Part shown: positions 1-9,203 of the stretch, piece by piece | Layout: every line of letters begins with the position of its first letter | How positions within the stretch are numbered: the stretch's first letter is position 1 | Assembly: GCA_032229975.1 (NCBI GenBank) | Contig: JAVXVG010000030.1 | Location: 1 to 64,000 of the forward strand | Source of the DNA: JAIVGV01 sp032229975 | GTDB lineage: Bacteria > Acidobacteriota > Blastocatellia > Pyrinomonadales > Pyrinomonadaceae | Reading direction: 5' to 3' | DNA: 64,000 nt | Program-made: the position numbers and the translations under genes | The notes under the pieces: model-generated | The model's input: only the letters and a program-made list of their open reading frames with translations | Told to the model about the DNA's origin: nothing | Database searches by the model: none

Positions 1-174
1 ATAGATGGTAAAGAGCCCCGTCGGCCCTCCCTCCGACCCGCCCGTCCCCACGGCCGGTGACTGGTTGCGCGGATCATCCGCCGCTCTCAGATTGCTAGCA
101 TTCTGCGCCCATGCGGCGGCGCAAAGCGCCAATGATATGAGCATCGAGAACGATGCTCTTCTCGCGAGTCTCAT
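1..174 (-). CDS. N-terminal part of an exported protein (runs off the left edge)
   Basis: 58 codons are visible. The start ATG follows a near-perfect Shine-Dalgarno (AGGAGG, 5 nt spacing). Residues 1-23 form a classic signal peptide: MRLARR, a hydrophobic core, then an AWAQ cleavage site. The mature start is Ser/Gly rich and ends in GGPTGLFTIY. In my memory, acidobacterial outer-membrane OmpA-type proteins open with a similar Gly-rich stretch and a TGLFT motif, but too little is visible to assign it. A sigma70-like promoter lies about 320 bp upstream. It is downstream of gdhA on the same strand but separated by 0.5 kb, so probably a separate transcript. Confidence 0.75.
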   Translation of the reverse strand, partial: MRLARRASFSMLISLALCAAAWAQNASNLRAADDPRNQSPAVGTGGSEGGPTGLFTIY

Positions 175-677
175 CGCATTCCTCCTGCGAAATGAGTAAT
201 GTAATTTTGCGGGAAGGAGTGACTGCGAGCTTCGAAGCGGGCGGCGCGAGATCGACGCATCCACACAGGACACAATCGCACGCGCGAACCTTTAACGGAA
301 CGCAGACGCTCCAACTACAAGCGTTACACCTCAGTGTCAAACAAACTCTGCTACCGCCCTCGAACGAACGCATGGTAGCTGGAGCGGAGCAGCGAGAGGA
401 GCCGAACACTTGCGCGTGTCCGTGGGAGCTTAAGACTGCCTCTTGACGCCTCTCACCTGATTCTTCTTACTGGCTTTGCTTACGATATAGCCTCACTGCT
501 TATACGGAAACAGCGCGCCACTGTCAACGCCACGAGTCGACTATCTATGAGATCAAACTAAAGTTCAGATGCTTCAGGTATTTTCCCTTACAGCAAACTC
601 CGGCAGAGCCTAACCCACCTCGTCGCGGAAATCAAGACTTTTTCGCCACTTAGGGCGAAGAAACGTACACATTTTTT
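175..677. other. 500-bp non-coding gap between gdhA and the exported gene
   Basis: It holds the Shine-Dalgarno and the promoter described for the left-edge gene and a long leader. A minus-strand open frame at 95-409 contains several CxxC pairs but has no ribosome site and overlaps the supported gene start, so I do not call it. Downstream of gdhA there is a small hairpin (TTCGCC/GGCGAA near 642-656) without a T-tract. Confidence 0.5.
499..527 (-). promoter_or_regulatory. sigma70-type promoter for the left-edge exported gene
   Basis: Reading the minus strand, TTGACA (522-527) and TATAAG (499-504) are separated by exactly 17 bp. The predicted start near 492 leaves a leader of about 318 nt before the ATG at 174. 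A second TTGACA on the same strand at 345-350 lacks a good -10. Confidence 0.6.
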
Positions 678-1964
678 TCACGCGTATATCCCGCGCATAC
701 GCGTGTCGTAGGCGACGCGGTCGATTGCCAGCATGTAGGCGGCGGTGCGCGTATCGACGCTGTGACGGTCGGCATACTTCACCAATTCGTTGAAACTCGC
801 GACCATGATGTCCTGCAATCGCTCGTTGACGACCTCCTCCTTCCAGAAGTAGCCCATGCGATCCTGCACCCATTCAAAGTAGGAGACCGTCACTCCGCCC
901 GCGTTCGCAAGGATGTCCGGGATGACGAAGATACCTTTTTCGTGGAGTATCTTGTCGGCGGCGGCGGTGGTTGGTCCGTTCGCGCCCTCAGCGAGAATCT
1001 TGCACTTGACGCGGTCGGCGTTCTCCGAAGTGATCTGATTCTCGGTGGCGGCGGGCACGAGCACGTCGCATTCGAGTTCGAGCAGCCCCTTGTTGGAGAC
1101 ACGCTCAACTCCCGGAAACTCCTCGAAGGAACGAGTGGTCGAAAGGTGCTTGAGCGCGGCGGGGATGTCGATGCCGTCGGGGTTGTAGATGCCGCCGTTC
1201 ACGTCAGAGATAGCGACGACCTTGTAGCCCGCTTCGTGCATAAGCTGCGCGCCGATTCCGCCGACGTTGCCCGATCCCTGCACGACGACACGCGTCTGCG
1301 GCGGCGTCATGCCGAAACGTTTGATCGCTTCGTTGACGACGAAGAGGATGCCTCTTCCGGTCGCCTCGCGTCTTCCACGTGAGCCGCCGAGATCGACGGG
1401 CTTGCCCGTCACCACTGCGTTGACGGTGTGACGCGCGTGCATCGAGTAGGTGTCCATGATCCACGCCATCGTCTGCTCGTTGGTGTTCATGTCGGGCGCG
1501 GGCACGTCTTTTTCGGGCCCGATGAAGTCGATCAGCTCTGCGGCATAGCGGCGCGTCATACGCTCCAACTCGCCGATGGACATCTGCTGCGGGTCGCAGA
1601 TGACGCCGCCCTTGCCGCCGCCAAATGGGACGTTGACGACCGCGCACTTCCAAGTCATCCACGCGGCGAGCGCGCGTATCTCTTCGATGGTCACGTCGGG
1701 CGCGTAGCGTATGCCGCCCTTGGCGGGCCCCCGCGCGAAGTTGTGTTGCACGCGGAAGCCCTCGAAGATTTGTATGCGCCCGGAGTCCATGCGCACGGGG
1801 ATGTAAACTTTCAGTTCGCGATTCGGCACGCGCATCACCGCGTAGAGATCGGGATTCAAGTCGAGCAGCTTCGCGGCGCGGTCGAACCGCTCCATCATCG
1901 ACTCGAACGGGTTCGCCTCTTCCTTGCTGATCTTGCGCGTGTCGTCAACCAGTCCTGTTGCCAT
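678..1964 (-). CDS. gdhA: Glu/Leu/Phe/Val-type glutamate dehydrogenase
   Basis: Catalyses reversible NAD(P)-dependent oxidative deamination of glutamate to 2-oxoglutarate and ammonia in the cytoplasm. The 428-residue protein has the family signature around residues 83-120 (GGIRY, MTWK, then PFGGGKGG with the substrate/catalytic lysines), the PAPDMNT segment with the catalytic Asp, and a Rossmann motif QGSGNVGG in the second half. I chose the ATG at 1964 because GGAGA sits just upstream; an in-frame TTG lies four codons earlier. It follows larE on the same strand with a heptamer hairpin in the short gap. Coenzyme preference cannot be read reliably. Confidence 0.93.
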   Translation of the reverse strand: MATGLVDDTRKISKEEANPFESMMERFDRAAKLLDLNPDLYAVMRVPNRELKVYIPVRMDSGRIQIFEGFRVQHNFARGPAKGGIRYAPDVTIEEIRALAAWMTWKCAVVNVPFGGGKGGVICDPQQMSIGELERMTRRYAAELIDFIGPEKDVPAPDMNTNEQTMAWIMDTYSMHARHTVNAVVTGKPVDLGGSRGRREATGRGILFVVNEAIKRFGMTPPQTRVVVQGSGNVGGIGAQLMHEAGYKVVAISDVNGGIYNPDGIDIPAALKHLSTTRSFEEFPGVERVSNKGLLELECDVLVPAATENQITSENADRVKCKILAEGANGPTTAAADKILHEKGIFVIPDILANAGGVTVSYFEWVQDRMGYFWKEEVVNERLQDIMVASFNELVKYADRHSVDTRTAAYMLAIDRVAYDTRMRGIYA

Positions 1965-1980
1965 GATCGTCTCCAATGAA

Positions 1981-2057
1981 GCACTCAGCAGTCAGCATTC
2001 AGCGTTCAGCTTTTGAATGCTTCTCTGGCTGAGCGCTGAATGCTGACTGCTGAGTGC
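1981..2057. repeat. Heptamer-phased inverted repeat, 30-bp stem (CAG-type)
   Basis: Left arm 1981-2010 pairs with right arm 2028-2057; 29 of 30 positions match and the exception is a G-T wobble. The loop is 17 nt. Arms are 7-bp units with a varying core: CACTCAG, CAGTCAG, CATTCAG, CGTTCAG. It overlaps the 3' end of larE, whose last codons and stop come from it. A degenerate copy with the same loop start lies at 21342-21414. Confidence 0.85.
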
Positions 2058-2925
2058 TGCCTAAGATTTCGTTCATCGCGCCCGTGCGGTAGCCGTGCAG
2101 ATCGAGCGTGACGTAGCGGAAGCCGAGTGAGCGAAAGCGGCGCGCGAGTTCGTCCGCGACTTCGCGACGCAGTGCGCGATCAAGTTCCGCAGGTGCGATC
2201 TCAATCCTCACCAACTCGTCGTGATGCCGCACGCGGAATTCTCTGAAGCCGAGCGCGCGCATGATCTCCTCGCCGGTCTCGACCTCGCGCAGACGCTTGA
2301 TCGTCACGTGCGTGCCATAGGCGATGCGCGACGAAAGACAGGGCGACGCAGGTGCGTCCCACGTCGGCAGGCCCGCGCGGAGGCTGAGCGCGCGCACCTC
2401 TGCTTTGCTCATGCCGACCTCGACGAGCGGGCTGCGAACGTCGTGCTCTGCGGCGGCGGCCCGGCCCGGTCGATAGTCGCCGAGATCGTCTGTCGTCGAT
2501 CCATCGGCGACGAAAGAGATGCCGCGCGACTGTGCGAGCGGGACGAGTTTCGCGTACAGCTCCGTCTTGCAGAAGTAGCAACGGTTCGACGGGTTGGCGA
2601 TGTAGCGCGCGTCGTTGAGTTCTTCGGTGCGGACGATCTCGTGTTGGAAGTTGAAGCGCAGAGCGATCTCTCGCGCCTGCTCGCGCTGGTGTTCGGCGAG
2701 ACTTGGCGAGTCGCCTGTGACGCAGAGTGCGCGCGCGCCGAGTTCATCGTTTGCAACGCAGGCGAGGTAAGAACTATCGACCCCGCCGGAGTAGGCGACG
2801 AGAACCGTGGACATCTCACGAAGCAACTCGCGCAGCGCGCTCTCCTTCGCGAGCGTCGCCGGAGAAGGCCCGTGCGAGATAGACTCTTCGCGCGCCGCCA
2901 ACTCTTCGACTGCCGGACTCTCCAA
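1999..2925 (-). CDS. larE: LarE-type ATP-dependent sacrificial sulfur transferase
   Basis: LarE-family enzymes adenylate and thiolate pyridinium dicarboxylate derivatives to build the nickel-pincer cofactor of lactate racemase, giving up their own cysteine sulfur. Visible are the PP-loop SGGVDSS near residues 45-51, NRCYFCKTEL typical of the family, and ASPCLSSRI holding the conserved cysteine that acts as sulfur donor in Lactobacillus LarE. I chose TTG at 2925 because AAGGAG lies 6 nt upstream; the frame is open to 3024. The last ~19 residues are encoded by the hairpin repeat and are not family sequence. No larB, larC or larA is nearby, so the acceptor is unknown. Confidence 0.85.
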   Translation of the reverse strand: MESPAVEELAAREESISHGPSPATLAKESALRELLREMSTVLVAYSGGVDSSYLACVANDELGARALCVTGDSPSLAEHQREQAREIALRFNFQHEIVRTEELNDARYIANPSNRCYFCKTELYAKLVPLAQSRGISFVADGSTTDDLGDYRPGRAAAAEHDVRSPLVEVGMSKAEVRALSLRAGLPTWDAPASPCLSSRIAYGTHVTIKRLREVETGEEIMRALGFREFRVRHHDELVRIEIAPAELDRALRREVADELARRFRSLGFRYVTLDLHGYRTGAMNEILGSTQQSAFSAQPEKHSKAER

Positions 2926-3306
2926 CGCCCTCTCCTTCACTCGGACGCGCGAGTGCGACTCGACCTCTCGCTGATCGGCGACTCCGGCGCGCGCCACCGG
3001 TGCGTGTGCGAATTTGAAATCCAAATCAGGGATGCGCCGATGTTATCGCAGGCATCTTTCCGCGCGCAACCCGTCATCAATCAAAATGCGTCGAGATCGA
3101 GAATCGTGCGTGTCGCAGATTGTCATGCAGATCGTCGCACTTCATCGTGCAGTTCATCCACGGGCGCGACGCGCAAATGCGGATCGAGGACTTCGTGGAC
3201 GCTACGCGCGCGTGCGTGTTATGCTCGCCGCGCGCAAGCGGTCTCCTCCCGTCACGAAACTTCAAACGCAAAATTTTTTCGCGCACGTCGGCACGAACCC
3301 CTCTTG
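2926..3306. other. Divergent intergenic region between larE and the TPR gene
   Basis: If larE starts at 2925 this is 381 bp of non-coding DNA. The minus strand has a weak promoter-like pair (TTGCGC, 18 bp, TAACAT) placing a start near 3032. No RNA gene or repeat is evident. Upstream larE starts up to 3024 cannot be excluded. Confidence 0.4.
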
Positions 3307-4656
3307 ATGCCCGCAAGTCTTCGCCAAACTTTCGTTGCTTCTCTCGTCGCATTGCTGTTCGTCGCGATATGCGCGGTCTCTGTCGCGGCACAAGACGACG
3401 AACTCGGCGCGGACGATCCCATCCGCATCTTCAATCACGCGCAGGACGCGCACGCCAAAGGCCAGATCGAGCACGCCGTCGAACTCTACGATGCAGCGTT
3501 GAAACTCAAGCCCGATTTCGCCGAAGCTGAATATCAAAAAGGGGTCGCGCTCGTCTCGCTCAAGCGAATGGCGGAAGCCGAAGGCGCGTTGCGTCACGCG
3601 GCTGCGATAAAGAAGGACTGGTCGTTGCCGCAAGTCGCGCTCGGTCTGCTGCTCGCGCGCGCGGGTCGTGAAGGCGACGCCGAGCCTTACTTACGTCGCG
3701 CGGTCGAACTCGATCCGAAGAACCTGCAGGCCCTCGTCACGCTCGCACAGTTGCGCGCGCGCGCGGGCGCGAACGCAGACGCGCTGAAACTGATCAAGCA
3801 GGCGACCGAACTTGAAGGTGCGAACGCTTCGCATTGGACTCTGCGCGCGCAGATCGAAAGACTCGCGGGCGATAAAGCGTCGGCGGCATCGAGCGTCGAG
3901 CGCGCACTCAAACTCGATCCGCGAGCCGCCGATGCTCTCGCCGAGCGCGCGGAGCAACGCGCAGTCTCAAATGATCTTCAAGGCGCGGTGGATGACTTGA
4001 AACTGGCGATCAATTTTGCAACGGATGCGGATCGCGCGCGACTGCAAATGCGTCGAAGTGAGTTTGAGGCGCAGGACAAGATCGGCGATTGCAGTGAGGG
4101 CGTGATCGCGTCGCTCGAAGAGATCGTCAAGTCCGATCCGAAGAATGCATCCGTTCACAACTGCCTCGGCATGGCGTATCGCAAGATCGATCCGCAGAAG
4201 TCGCTCGAACATTTCAGCGAGGCTTTAAAATTACAACCGTCGAACGCCAACTACGCGACGGGCTACGGGGCGGCCCTCGTGCAGTTGCGTCGCTTCGAGG
4301 AAGCTGCCTCGGTGTTGCGCCGCGTCGTCGATGCCAAACCCGATCTCTATGAGGCGCACGCGAACCTCGCCACCGCGCTCGACGAGTCGAAGCAGTATGA
4401 GGCGTCGCTCGCGGAATACAAGTGGCTCGCGACGGCGAAACCCGATCTGGCCGTCCTGCACTTCCTCGTCGCGCGCGACTACGATCTGCTTGGAGAGTTT
4501 GAGCAGGCCCTCGCAGAGTATGAAGCGTTCCTCGTGAACGCCGACGCCGAGAAGAACCGGCTTGAGATCGATAAGGTAAACTTGCGACTGCCGAGCTTGC
4601 GCCGTCAGATCGAACAGCACAGCAAGGGCGCGAAGCCGAAGAGGCCGGATCGTTAG
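3307..4656 (+). CDS. Exported tetratricopeptide-repeat protein
   Basis: 449 residues. A signal peptide (hydrophobic residues about 8-25, ending VSVAAQ) is followed by TPR units over most of the length, recognisable by alternating A-x-x-x-Y/L patterns and recurrent LKLDPR, LKLQPS and VELDPK junctions. TPR solenoids are protein-binding scaffolds; nothing here suggests an enzyme. The frame is open far upstream, but the ATG at 3307 is the one that begins a signal peptide. No clear Shine-Dalgarno precedes it. Two smaller exported proteins follow on the same strand. Just after the stop is a 16-bp near-perfect direct repeat (about 4656-4690). Confidence 0.8.
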   Translation: MPASLRQTFVASLVALLFVAICAVSVAAQDDELGADDPIRIFNHAQDAHAKGQIEHAVELYDAALKLKPDFAEAEYQKGVALVSLKRMAEAEGALRHAAAIKKDWSLPQVALGLLLARAGREGDAEPYLRRAVELDPKNLQALVTLAQLRARAGANADALKLIKQATELEGANASHWTLRAQIERLAGDKASAASSVERALKLDPRAADALAERAEQRAVSNDLQGAVDDLKLAINFATDADRARLQMRRSEFEAQDKIGDCSEGVIASLEEIVKSDPKNASVHNCLGMAYRKIDPQKSLEHFSEALKLQPSNANYATGYGAALVQLRRFEEAASVLRRVVDAKPDLYEAHANLATALDESKQYEASLAEYKWLATAKPDLAVLHFLVARDYDLLGEFEQALAEYEAFLVNADAEKNRLEIDKVNLRLPSLRRQIEQHSKGAKPKRPDR

Positions 4657-4759
4657 AGGCGCACAGCTTCAGAGGCACACAGCTTCGACGGTACGATGGA
4701 TCGGTTGAGTGACAAGACTACTATTTTGATCGCCGACAAGGGGCCCATCAAAGATCAAC

Positions 4760-5392
4760 ATGACGCTTTCGTTCACGTTTCACGCGCGTCGAGTTTTGAG
4801 GGCGGCGATTTGTAAGTCGCTCGTCGTCGTCGTTGCGTCGTGCGTCTTCACATCGTTGTTGTGTTCGACGGCGCGCGCGCAGGAGTTGGTCTTGCCGCCG
4901 CAGCCCGCGCCGCCGCCGATGCGTTACGTGCCCGAAGCGGAGCGCGCGCGGCTGGCCGTAGCCGATCCGAAGGAGCGCGTGCACGCTACGCTCGACCTGC
5001 TCGAAGATCGACTCTCTCGCGCCGAACGCGAGACCGCCGCGACGCACTACGACGCGGCCACCGCGAACCTCGGCATCTATCAGGCCCTGCTCGATGACGT
5101 GTTGAGATTCCTGAAACCCGTCGGCAGATCGCCCGACGGAAGGAAGGTCAACGGCACGACGCGCGATCTCTACAAGCACATCGAGATGATGCTCAACCGT
5201 CACACGGCGCGCATCGAAGCTGTGCGACGCCTCACGCCCGCAGACTACCAGCGCAACGTCCGCGACGCGTTTCTCTACGCGCGCGACAAGCGCACAGAAT
5301 GTCTCGACGCCTTCTTCGGCGCGAGCGTCCTGCGCGAGCCGGACGAAGCGAAGCCTCCGAATGAGACGACACCTCCGCACATCGAATTGTGA
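4760..5392 (+). CDS. Exported protein of unknown function
   Basis: 210 residues. The N-terminus is Arg-rich, then hydrophobic to about residue 40 with a TARAQ-type cleavage site, so it should be exported. The mature part opens Pro-rich (LPPQPAPPPMRY) and continues as charged, likely helical sequence with regularly spaced Leu and Tyr. I recognise no family. The next gene downstream encodes a similar-sized exported helical protein, and the two probably form a unit. Confidence 0.65.
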   Translation: MTLSFTFHARRVLRAAICKSLVVVVASCVFTSLLCSTARAQELVLPPQPAPPPMRYVPEAERARLAVADPKERVHATLDLLEDRLSRAERETAATHYDAATANLGIYQALLDDVLRFLKPVGRSPDGRKVNGTTRDLYKHIEMMLNRHTARIEAVRRLTPADYQRNVRDAFLYARDKRTECLDAFFGASVLREPDEAKPPNETTPPHIEL

Positions 5393-5468
5393 ATCGACAC
5401 GTCGGGTTGTGAATGATCGAGCGTTGAATGATGAGAGTCGGTGAATGATCGGACTTGAAGGAACAGCC

Positions 5469-6071
5469 ATGACGAAGAGACTCAGCACACGCCACGCTTC
5501 CCTGCTCGCACTCGCGCTCCTCGTCTCGTCGCTCGCGTGCGTCGCTTCAGTCAAGGCACAACGCGACAGGCGCGATCACCTGACGCCGAAGGAGATCGAA
5601 CTCGTGCGCGACGCGCAGGAGTTGGACGCACGCACCGGCATCTTCGTCAAAGCCGCGGAGCGCAGGATGCAGGCCATCTTCGGGCAGATGCCCGTCGAGG
5701 TGAAGCAATCGAAGAAGGAGAAAGAAAAGGAGGCCCAAGACGCCGACGCGTGGGGCGATCTACCGAAGGCTTCGCGCGCTGACTTGCTCTACGACATCGC
5801 GAACATACTCGACGAGGCCATCACCAACATCGACGACACCGCGCAGCGCGATTCCAAGAGCCCGCTTATACACAGGTCCGTCCGCAAGCTCTCCGAGGCC
5901 GCCACGCGCTTCCTCACGCAGCTCATTCCCTTGCGCGCCTCCATCAACGACAAGTCCGAGCGTGAACAACTCGAACAGGCCATAGACAACGCACAACAGA
6001 TCGTCGATGCCGCCAAGAAACTTCCGGCAGAAGAGAAAGACGCGAAGGACAAGCCGGGCAAGAAGGGCTAA
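5469..6071 (+). CDS. Exported helical protein of unknown function
   Basis: 200 residues. The ATG at 5469 is preceded by GAAGGA at good spacing and starts a signal peptide (hydrophobic residues 10-28, ending VKAQ). The mature protein is very charged and helical, with a Lys-rich KEKEKEAQ segment, a central region resembling the end of the upstream gene, and a Lys/Gly-rich tail. No enzyme motif is visible. The gap from the upstream gene carries three TGAATGA units, a weak version of the 7-bp elements seen elsewhere. A strong terminator follows. Confidence 0.65.
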   Translation: MTKRLSTRHASLLALALLVSSLACVASVKAQRDRRDHLTPKEIELVRDAQELDARTGIFVKAAERRMQAIFGQMPVEVKQSKKEKEKEAQDADAWGDLPKASRADLLYDIANILDEAITNIDDTAQRDSKSPLIHRSVRKLSEAATRFLTQLIPLRASINDKSEREQLEQAIDNAQQIVDAAKKLPAEEKDAKDKPGKKG

Positions 6072-6126
6072 ACGATCTACTTCGCAGACACGCGATGATC
6101 TTACTCTTGCGATTAATCGACAAACG

Positions 6127-6163
6127 AAGCGGGGCGACGCATAACTTGCGTCGCCCCGCTTTT
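6127..6163 (+). terminator. Intrinsic terminator
   Basis: A perfect 15-bp GC-rich stem (6127-6141 with 6147-6161) and 5-nt loop are followed by TTT. It closes the exported-protein cluster and sits between convergent genes, so it may serve both strands. Confidence 0.85.
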
Positions 6164-6193
6164 CGTTAAGTTGAAAACGGATTGCTCGCTAAA

Positions 6194-8431
6194 TCATCCT
6201 TCCCTTCCGTCTTTCAACACCTGCGTCGTGCGACGGATCGCTTCGATGATGCGCATCGCGGCTTCGCGTGCGTTCGTCGTGTTGCGGTCGTCTATCGCCT
6301 GACGCAGGTCGGGTAGAGGTTGCGCGGCGTAGCCGGTGTAGAAGCCGGGCGCGTAAATCTGGTGCGTGTACCACGGGCGGCCCTTCAAGCCGCGCGCATC
6401 CGTGAGCGCGCGCTCGGCGGCGAGCAGGCTGTCGTTGAGCTTGCGAAGCCGTGCGACGGCGCGCGGGTTCGCGTTGTCGGCGTGCGTGCGCGTGCTCTCG
6501 ATCTCCGCGACGAGTTCATCGCGACGCGTGCGCGTGCGCGCGGCTTCGTCGCCCAAATCTTTCGCGGCGTCGAGCAGCGTCTTCGAGTCGAAGGAGTCGG
6601 CGAGTTTTCGCGCTCGCGCCGTCTTGGTGGTCTCGTTGATGAAGTCGCGAATTTGATCCGCGTAGTCGCCGTAGTCCAACTGGAGTCCGCTCGCATCGGC
6701 GAGGCGCATGGCAATCGTGCCCCAGAGCTGCGCGGCGGCGACGTGATAGACGAAGTTTGGATCGCCGAACTTCGACATCCACGTGAACGAATCGTAAGCC
6801 GAGTGATAGACGCCGTAATCGCCATTGAAGCCCATGTCGAGCGAGGCGACGCCGAGGTGTTGCAGGAAGGGCGTGAAATCTGAGCCCGAACCGAGCGCGG
6901 CGATGCGCGCCTCTGCTATCGACGCGTCCGTGCCTGCGGCAGCATCGGTCATCTCCGCGTCGGGGGCCGCCTCGTGCGATTTATCTTGCCACGCCTGATA
7001 GACGCTCTTGCCAGTTTTCGGATCACGCACGTCGCGCGTCGCTGCGCGGATCAACTTCCAGAGCGTCGGCACGGACGATGCCCCGTAGTTGGGGCCGGAG
7101 ACGGCAACGTCCACGTTCAGATATGCGACCGCTTTCTCTTTCAACTCCGCCGCGTTGTCTTCCGCCCATTCGGTTGAGCCGAGGAGGCCCTGTTCCTCTC
7201 CGTCCCAACTGCACAGGACGAGAGTGCGGCGCGGCTTCCAACCCTGTTTGAGCAGGTCGCCGAAGCCGCGCGCGAGTTCGAGCATCGAGGCTGTGCCACT
7301 ATTAGGATCGACCGCGCCGAACGTCCACGCATCGCGATGATTGCCGAGCACGACCCAGCGATCACGTTCCGCGTCGCCTTCGATGCGACCGACCACGTCC
7401 CAGATCGTCATCGTCTTGAAGTCCATGTCGGTCTTCAAGTGAACTCGCACGTCCGTCGTGCCGCCGACGTGATACGCGAAGGGCAAGCCGCCTTGAAAGC
7501 CTGCGGGCCGGACGGGCCCCCTCAAAGGTTCAATGAGCTTGCGCGCGTCGCCATAGGAGATCGGTTGCACGGGGAGCTTCGTTAGATTCGTCGCCTCTGA
7601 TTGTTTGAGGCGCGGCGTGCCGGGGATGGCGGGCGCGCCGGGCGTTAGAGGATCGCCGGGATGTATGAAGAGATACTGGACGGAGCCGCGTTGCGCTGAA
7701 GTCTCTGGTCTCCACGGGCCCTTCGGGTAAACGTCGCCCTGCGTGTAGCCGTCGTCCGCCGGATCGGAATAGATGATGCAGCCGATTGCGCCGTGCTCTT
7801 CCGCCGTCTTCGCCTTGACGCCGCGAAAGGAACGACCGTAGCGCGCGATGACGATCTTGCCCTTCACGTCAACGTTCAACTTCTTGAGCGCGGCGTAATC
7901 ATCGGGCAGACCGTAATTGACATAGACGAGCGGCGCGGTCACGTCGCCCGACGCGGAGTAGCCGTTGAAGAGCGGGATGATCTTTTTATTCGACGAAGAA
8001 GGGTCTTCAGGGATGGCCGCCTCCTGCAACGCGAGACGCAGGCGGCGCGGCGCGATGAGTTCCAAAACGGTCGGCGTGTGCGGGAAAGGCAGGAGCACTT
8101 GATACTCTTTCAGCTCCGCCGCGATGCCGTATTCGCGCAGGCGGTCGCGCACGTAGAGCGCGGTTTGATAGTCTTCGGGCGTGCCCGTGACGTGCGGCTC
8201 TTTAGTCAACTGTCGCAGATGTTCGCGCGCGCTTTCGGCCCTTGGAGTTGCGCGGAAGCGTTCTTCCATCTCGCGCTCGCGTCGCGACTCTTCGGGCGTG
8301 AAGCCGTCGAGCGGCGTTTGCATCGCGTTACTGTTTGAAGTTTGCGCGTGGATGCGGACGACGTTTGTTGAAAGCGTTAGGTTGGCGGCGAGGCACAGCG
8401 CGACGAGCGCGCGCGTCAGACTGTTTCTCAT
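6194..8431 (-). CDS. Exported M28 zinc carboxypeptidase of the glutamate carboxypeptidase II type
   Basis: 745 residues in the domain order of human GCPII/PSMA: signal peptide, a PA domain (about 150-310), an M28 di-zinc peptidase domain (about 340-560) and a C-terminal transferrin-receptor-like dimerisation domain. Metal ligands can be matched: H365 in GNHRDAW, D375 in VDPNSG, the catalytic pair E412/E413 in DGEEQG, D441 in LNVDV and H543 in VYHSAYD. The family removes C-terminal residues, often Glu, from peptides. Export suggests periplasmic or extracellular peptide scavenging. It is divergent from the zinc-ribbon gene to its right. Confidence 0.9.
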   Translation of the reverse strand: MRNSLTRALVALCLAANLTLSTNVVRIHAQTSNSNAMQTPLDGFTPEESRREREMEERFRATPRAESAREHLRQLTKEPHVTGTPEDYQTALYVRDRLREYGIAAELKEYQVLLPFPHTPTVLELIAPRRLRLALQEAAIPEDPSSSNKKIIPLFNGYSASGDVTAPLVYVNYGLPDDYAALKKLNVDVKGKIVIARYGRSFRGVKAKTAEEHGAIGCIIYSDPADDGYTQGDVYPKGPWRPETSAQRGSVQYLFIHPGDPLTPGAPAIPGTPRLKQSEATNLTKLPVQPISYGDARKLIEPLRGPVRPAGFQGGLPFAYHVGGTTDVRVHLKTDMDFKTMTIWDVVGRIEGDAERDRWVVLGNHRDAWTFGAVDPNSGTASMLELARGFGDLLKQGWKPRRTLVLCSWDGEEQGLLGSTEWAEDNAAELKEKAVAYLNVDVAVSGPNYGASSVPTLWKLIRAATRDVRDPKTGKSVYQAWQDKSHEAAPDAEMTDAAAGTDASIAEARIAALGSGSDFTPFLQHLGVASLDMGFNGDYGVYHSAYDSFTWMSKFGDPNFVYHVAAAQLWGTIAMRLADASGLQLDYGDYADQIRDFINETTKTARARKLADSFDSKTLLDAAKDLGDEAARTRTRRDELVAEIESTRTHADNANPRAVARLRKLNDSLLAAERALTDARGLKGRPWYTHQIYAPGFYTGYAAQPLPDLRQAIDDRNTTNAREAAMRIIEAIRRTTQVLKDGREG

Positions 8432-8560
8432 GGGCTTCTCTCCAAGTCAGTCAGTCTTTGTGTTGTCGTTGAACTGTCAGGTGTGTTTCAGCGTAGAATG
8501 AGTCGGCGCGAAAGACAAGTGCGATGAGAGCCGCGAGTAAGGACGGAGACGAACTTAGAT

Positions 8561-9139
8561 ATGGACAGCAGATACTATCCGGGCGTTGAGGCAGACGTGC
8601 CGCAACTCGTCGAAGAGCTTCGCAAACTCTTCGACGAGGGCGACTATCAGGTTCAGACGATGCAAGTCTCGCAGACCGCCGTGCTGCAAGTGCGCAAATC
8701 TTCGACGCTGCGCGATCTCACCGGCCTCTCCGCCGCTTTGACGATCAAGATCACGCCGGAGCATGGCGGCACGCGTGTCGAGACGGGGATGCAGAAGTGG
8801 TTCGACAAGGCTGCGGTCGCGGCGGTGGCCGTCTTCCTCTCGGCTGGGATGCTGCTCGCGCTGCCCGCGCTCGGCGCGTACTGGCAATATAAGTTGACGG
8901 AAGATGCTTGGAAGGCCATCGAGGCGCACATCGCGCGCAAGGCTGGCGGTTATGTGCCGCCTCTGCCCGGTCGCTGCGGCACGTGCGGCGCGGCGAACGT
9001 CGCCGGATCAGACTTCTGCTCGTCGTGCGGCGCGACCATCCGCGCGTCTGCAACCTGCGACAACTGCGGCGCGCAACAACGCGACACGAGCGCGCGCTTT
9101 TGTAGTCGCTGCGGAAAACCTGTGGGCGGCAAAGCGTGA
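8561..9139 (+). CDS. Membrane-anchored double zinc-ribbon protein
   Basis: 192 residues. The N-terminal ~75 residues form an alpha/beta segment of unknown type. A single hydrophobic helix follows (about 85-110), and two zinc ribbons close the C-terminus (CGTCG...CSSCG and CDNCG...CSRCG). Such ribbons usually bind one zinc each and mediate protein or nucleic acid contacts; no enzymatic motif is seen. GGAG is upstream at somewhat long spacing. Together with 9947-10354 it makes a local pair of membrane zinc-ribbon proteins. Confidence 0.7.
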   Translation: MDSRYYPGVEADVPQLVEELRKLFDEGDYQVQTMQVSQTAVLQVRKSSTLRDLTGLSAALTIKITPEHGGTRVETGMQKWFDKAAVAAVAVFLSAGMLLALPALGAYWQYKLTEDAWKAIEAHIARKAGGYVPPLPGRCGTCGAANVAGSDFCSSCGATIRASATCDNCGAQQRDTSARFCSRCGKPVGGKA

Positions 9140-9203
9140 AGCGATGAAGCGCAACTGATCGCAATCCACGCGACTTGATAGACTCTAAGAGTCGAGCTTT
9201 TTT

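Noticed and set aside
95..409. Minus-strand cysteine-rich frame as a zinc-ribbon gene
   Set aside because: It overlaps the well-supported signal-peptide gene start at 174, lacks a ribosome site and cannot be aligned to a known ribbon.
2221..3306. Long plus-strand frame as an N-terminal extension of the TPR protein
   Set aside because: It is the reverse of larE; composition is that of a shadow frame and the signal peptide starts at 3307.
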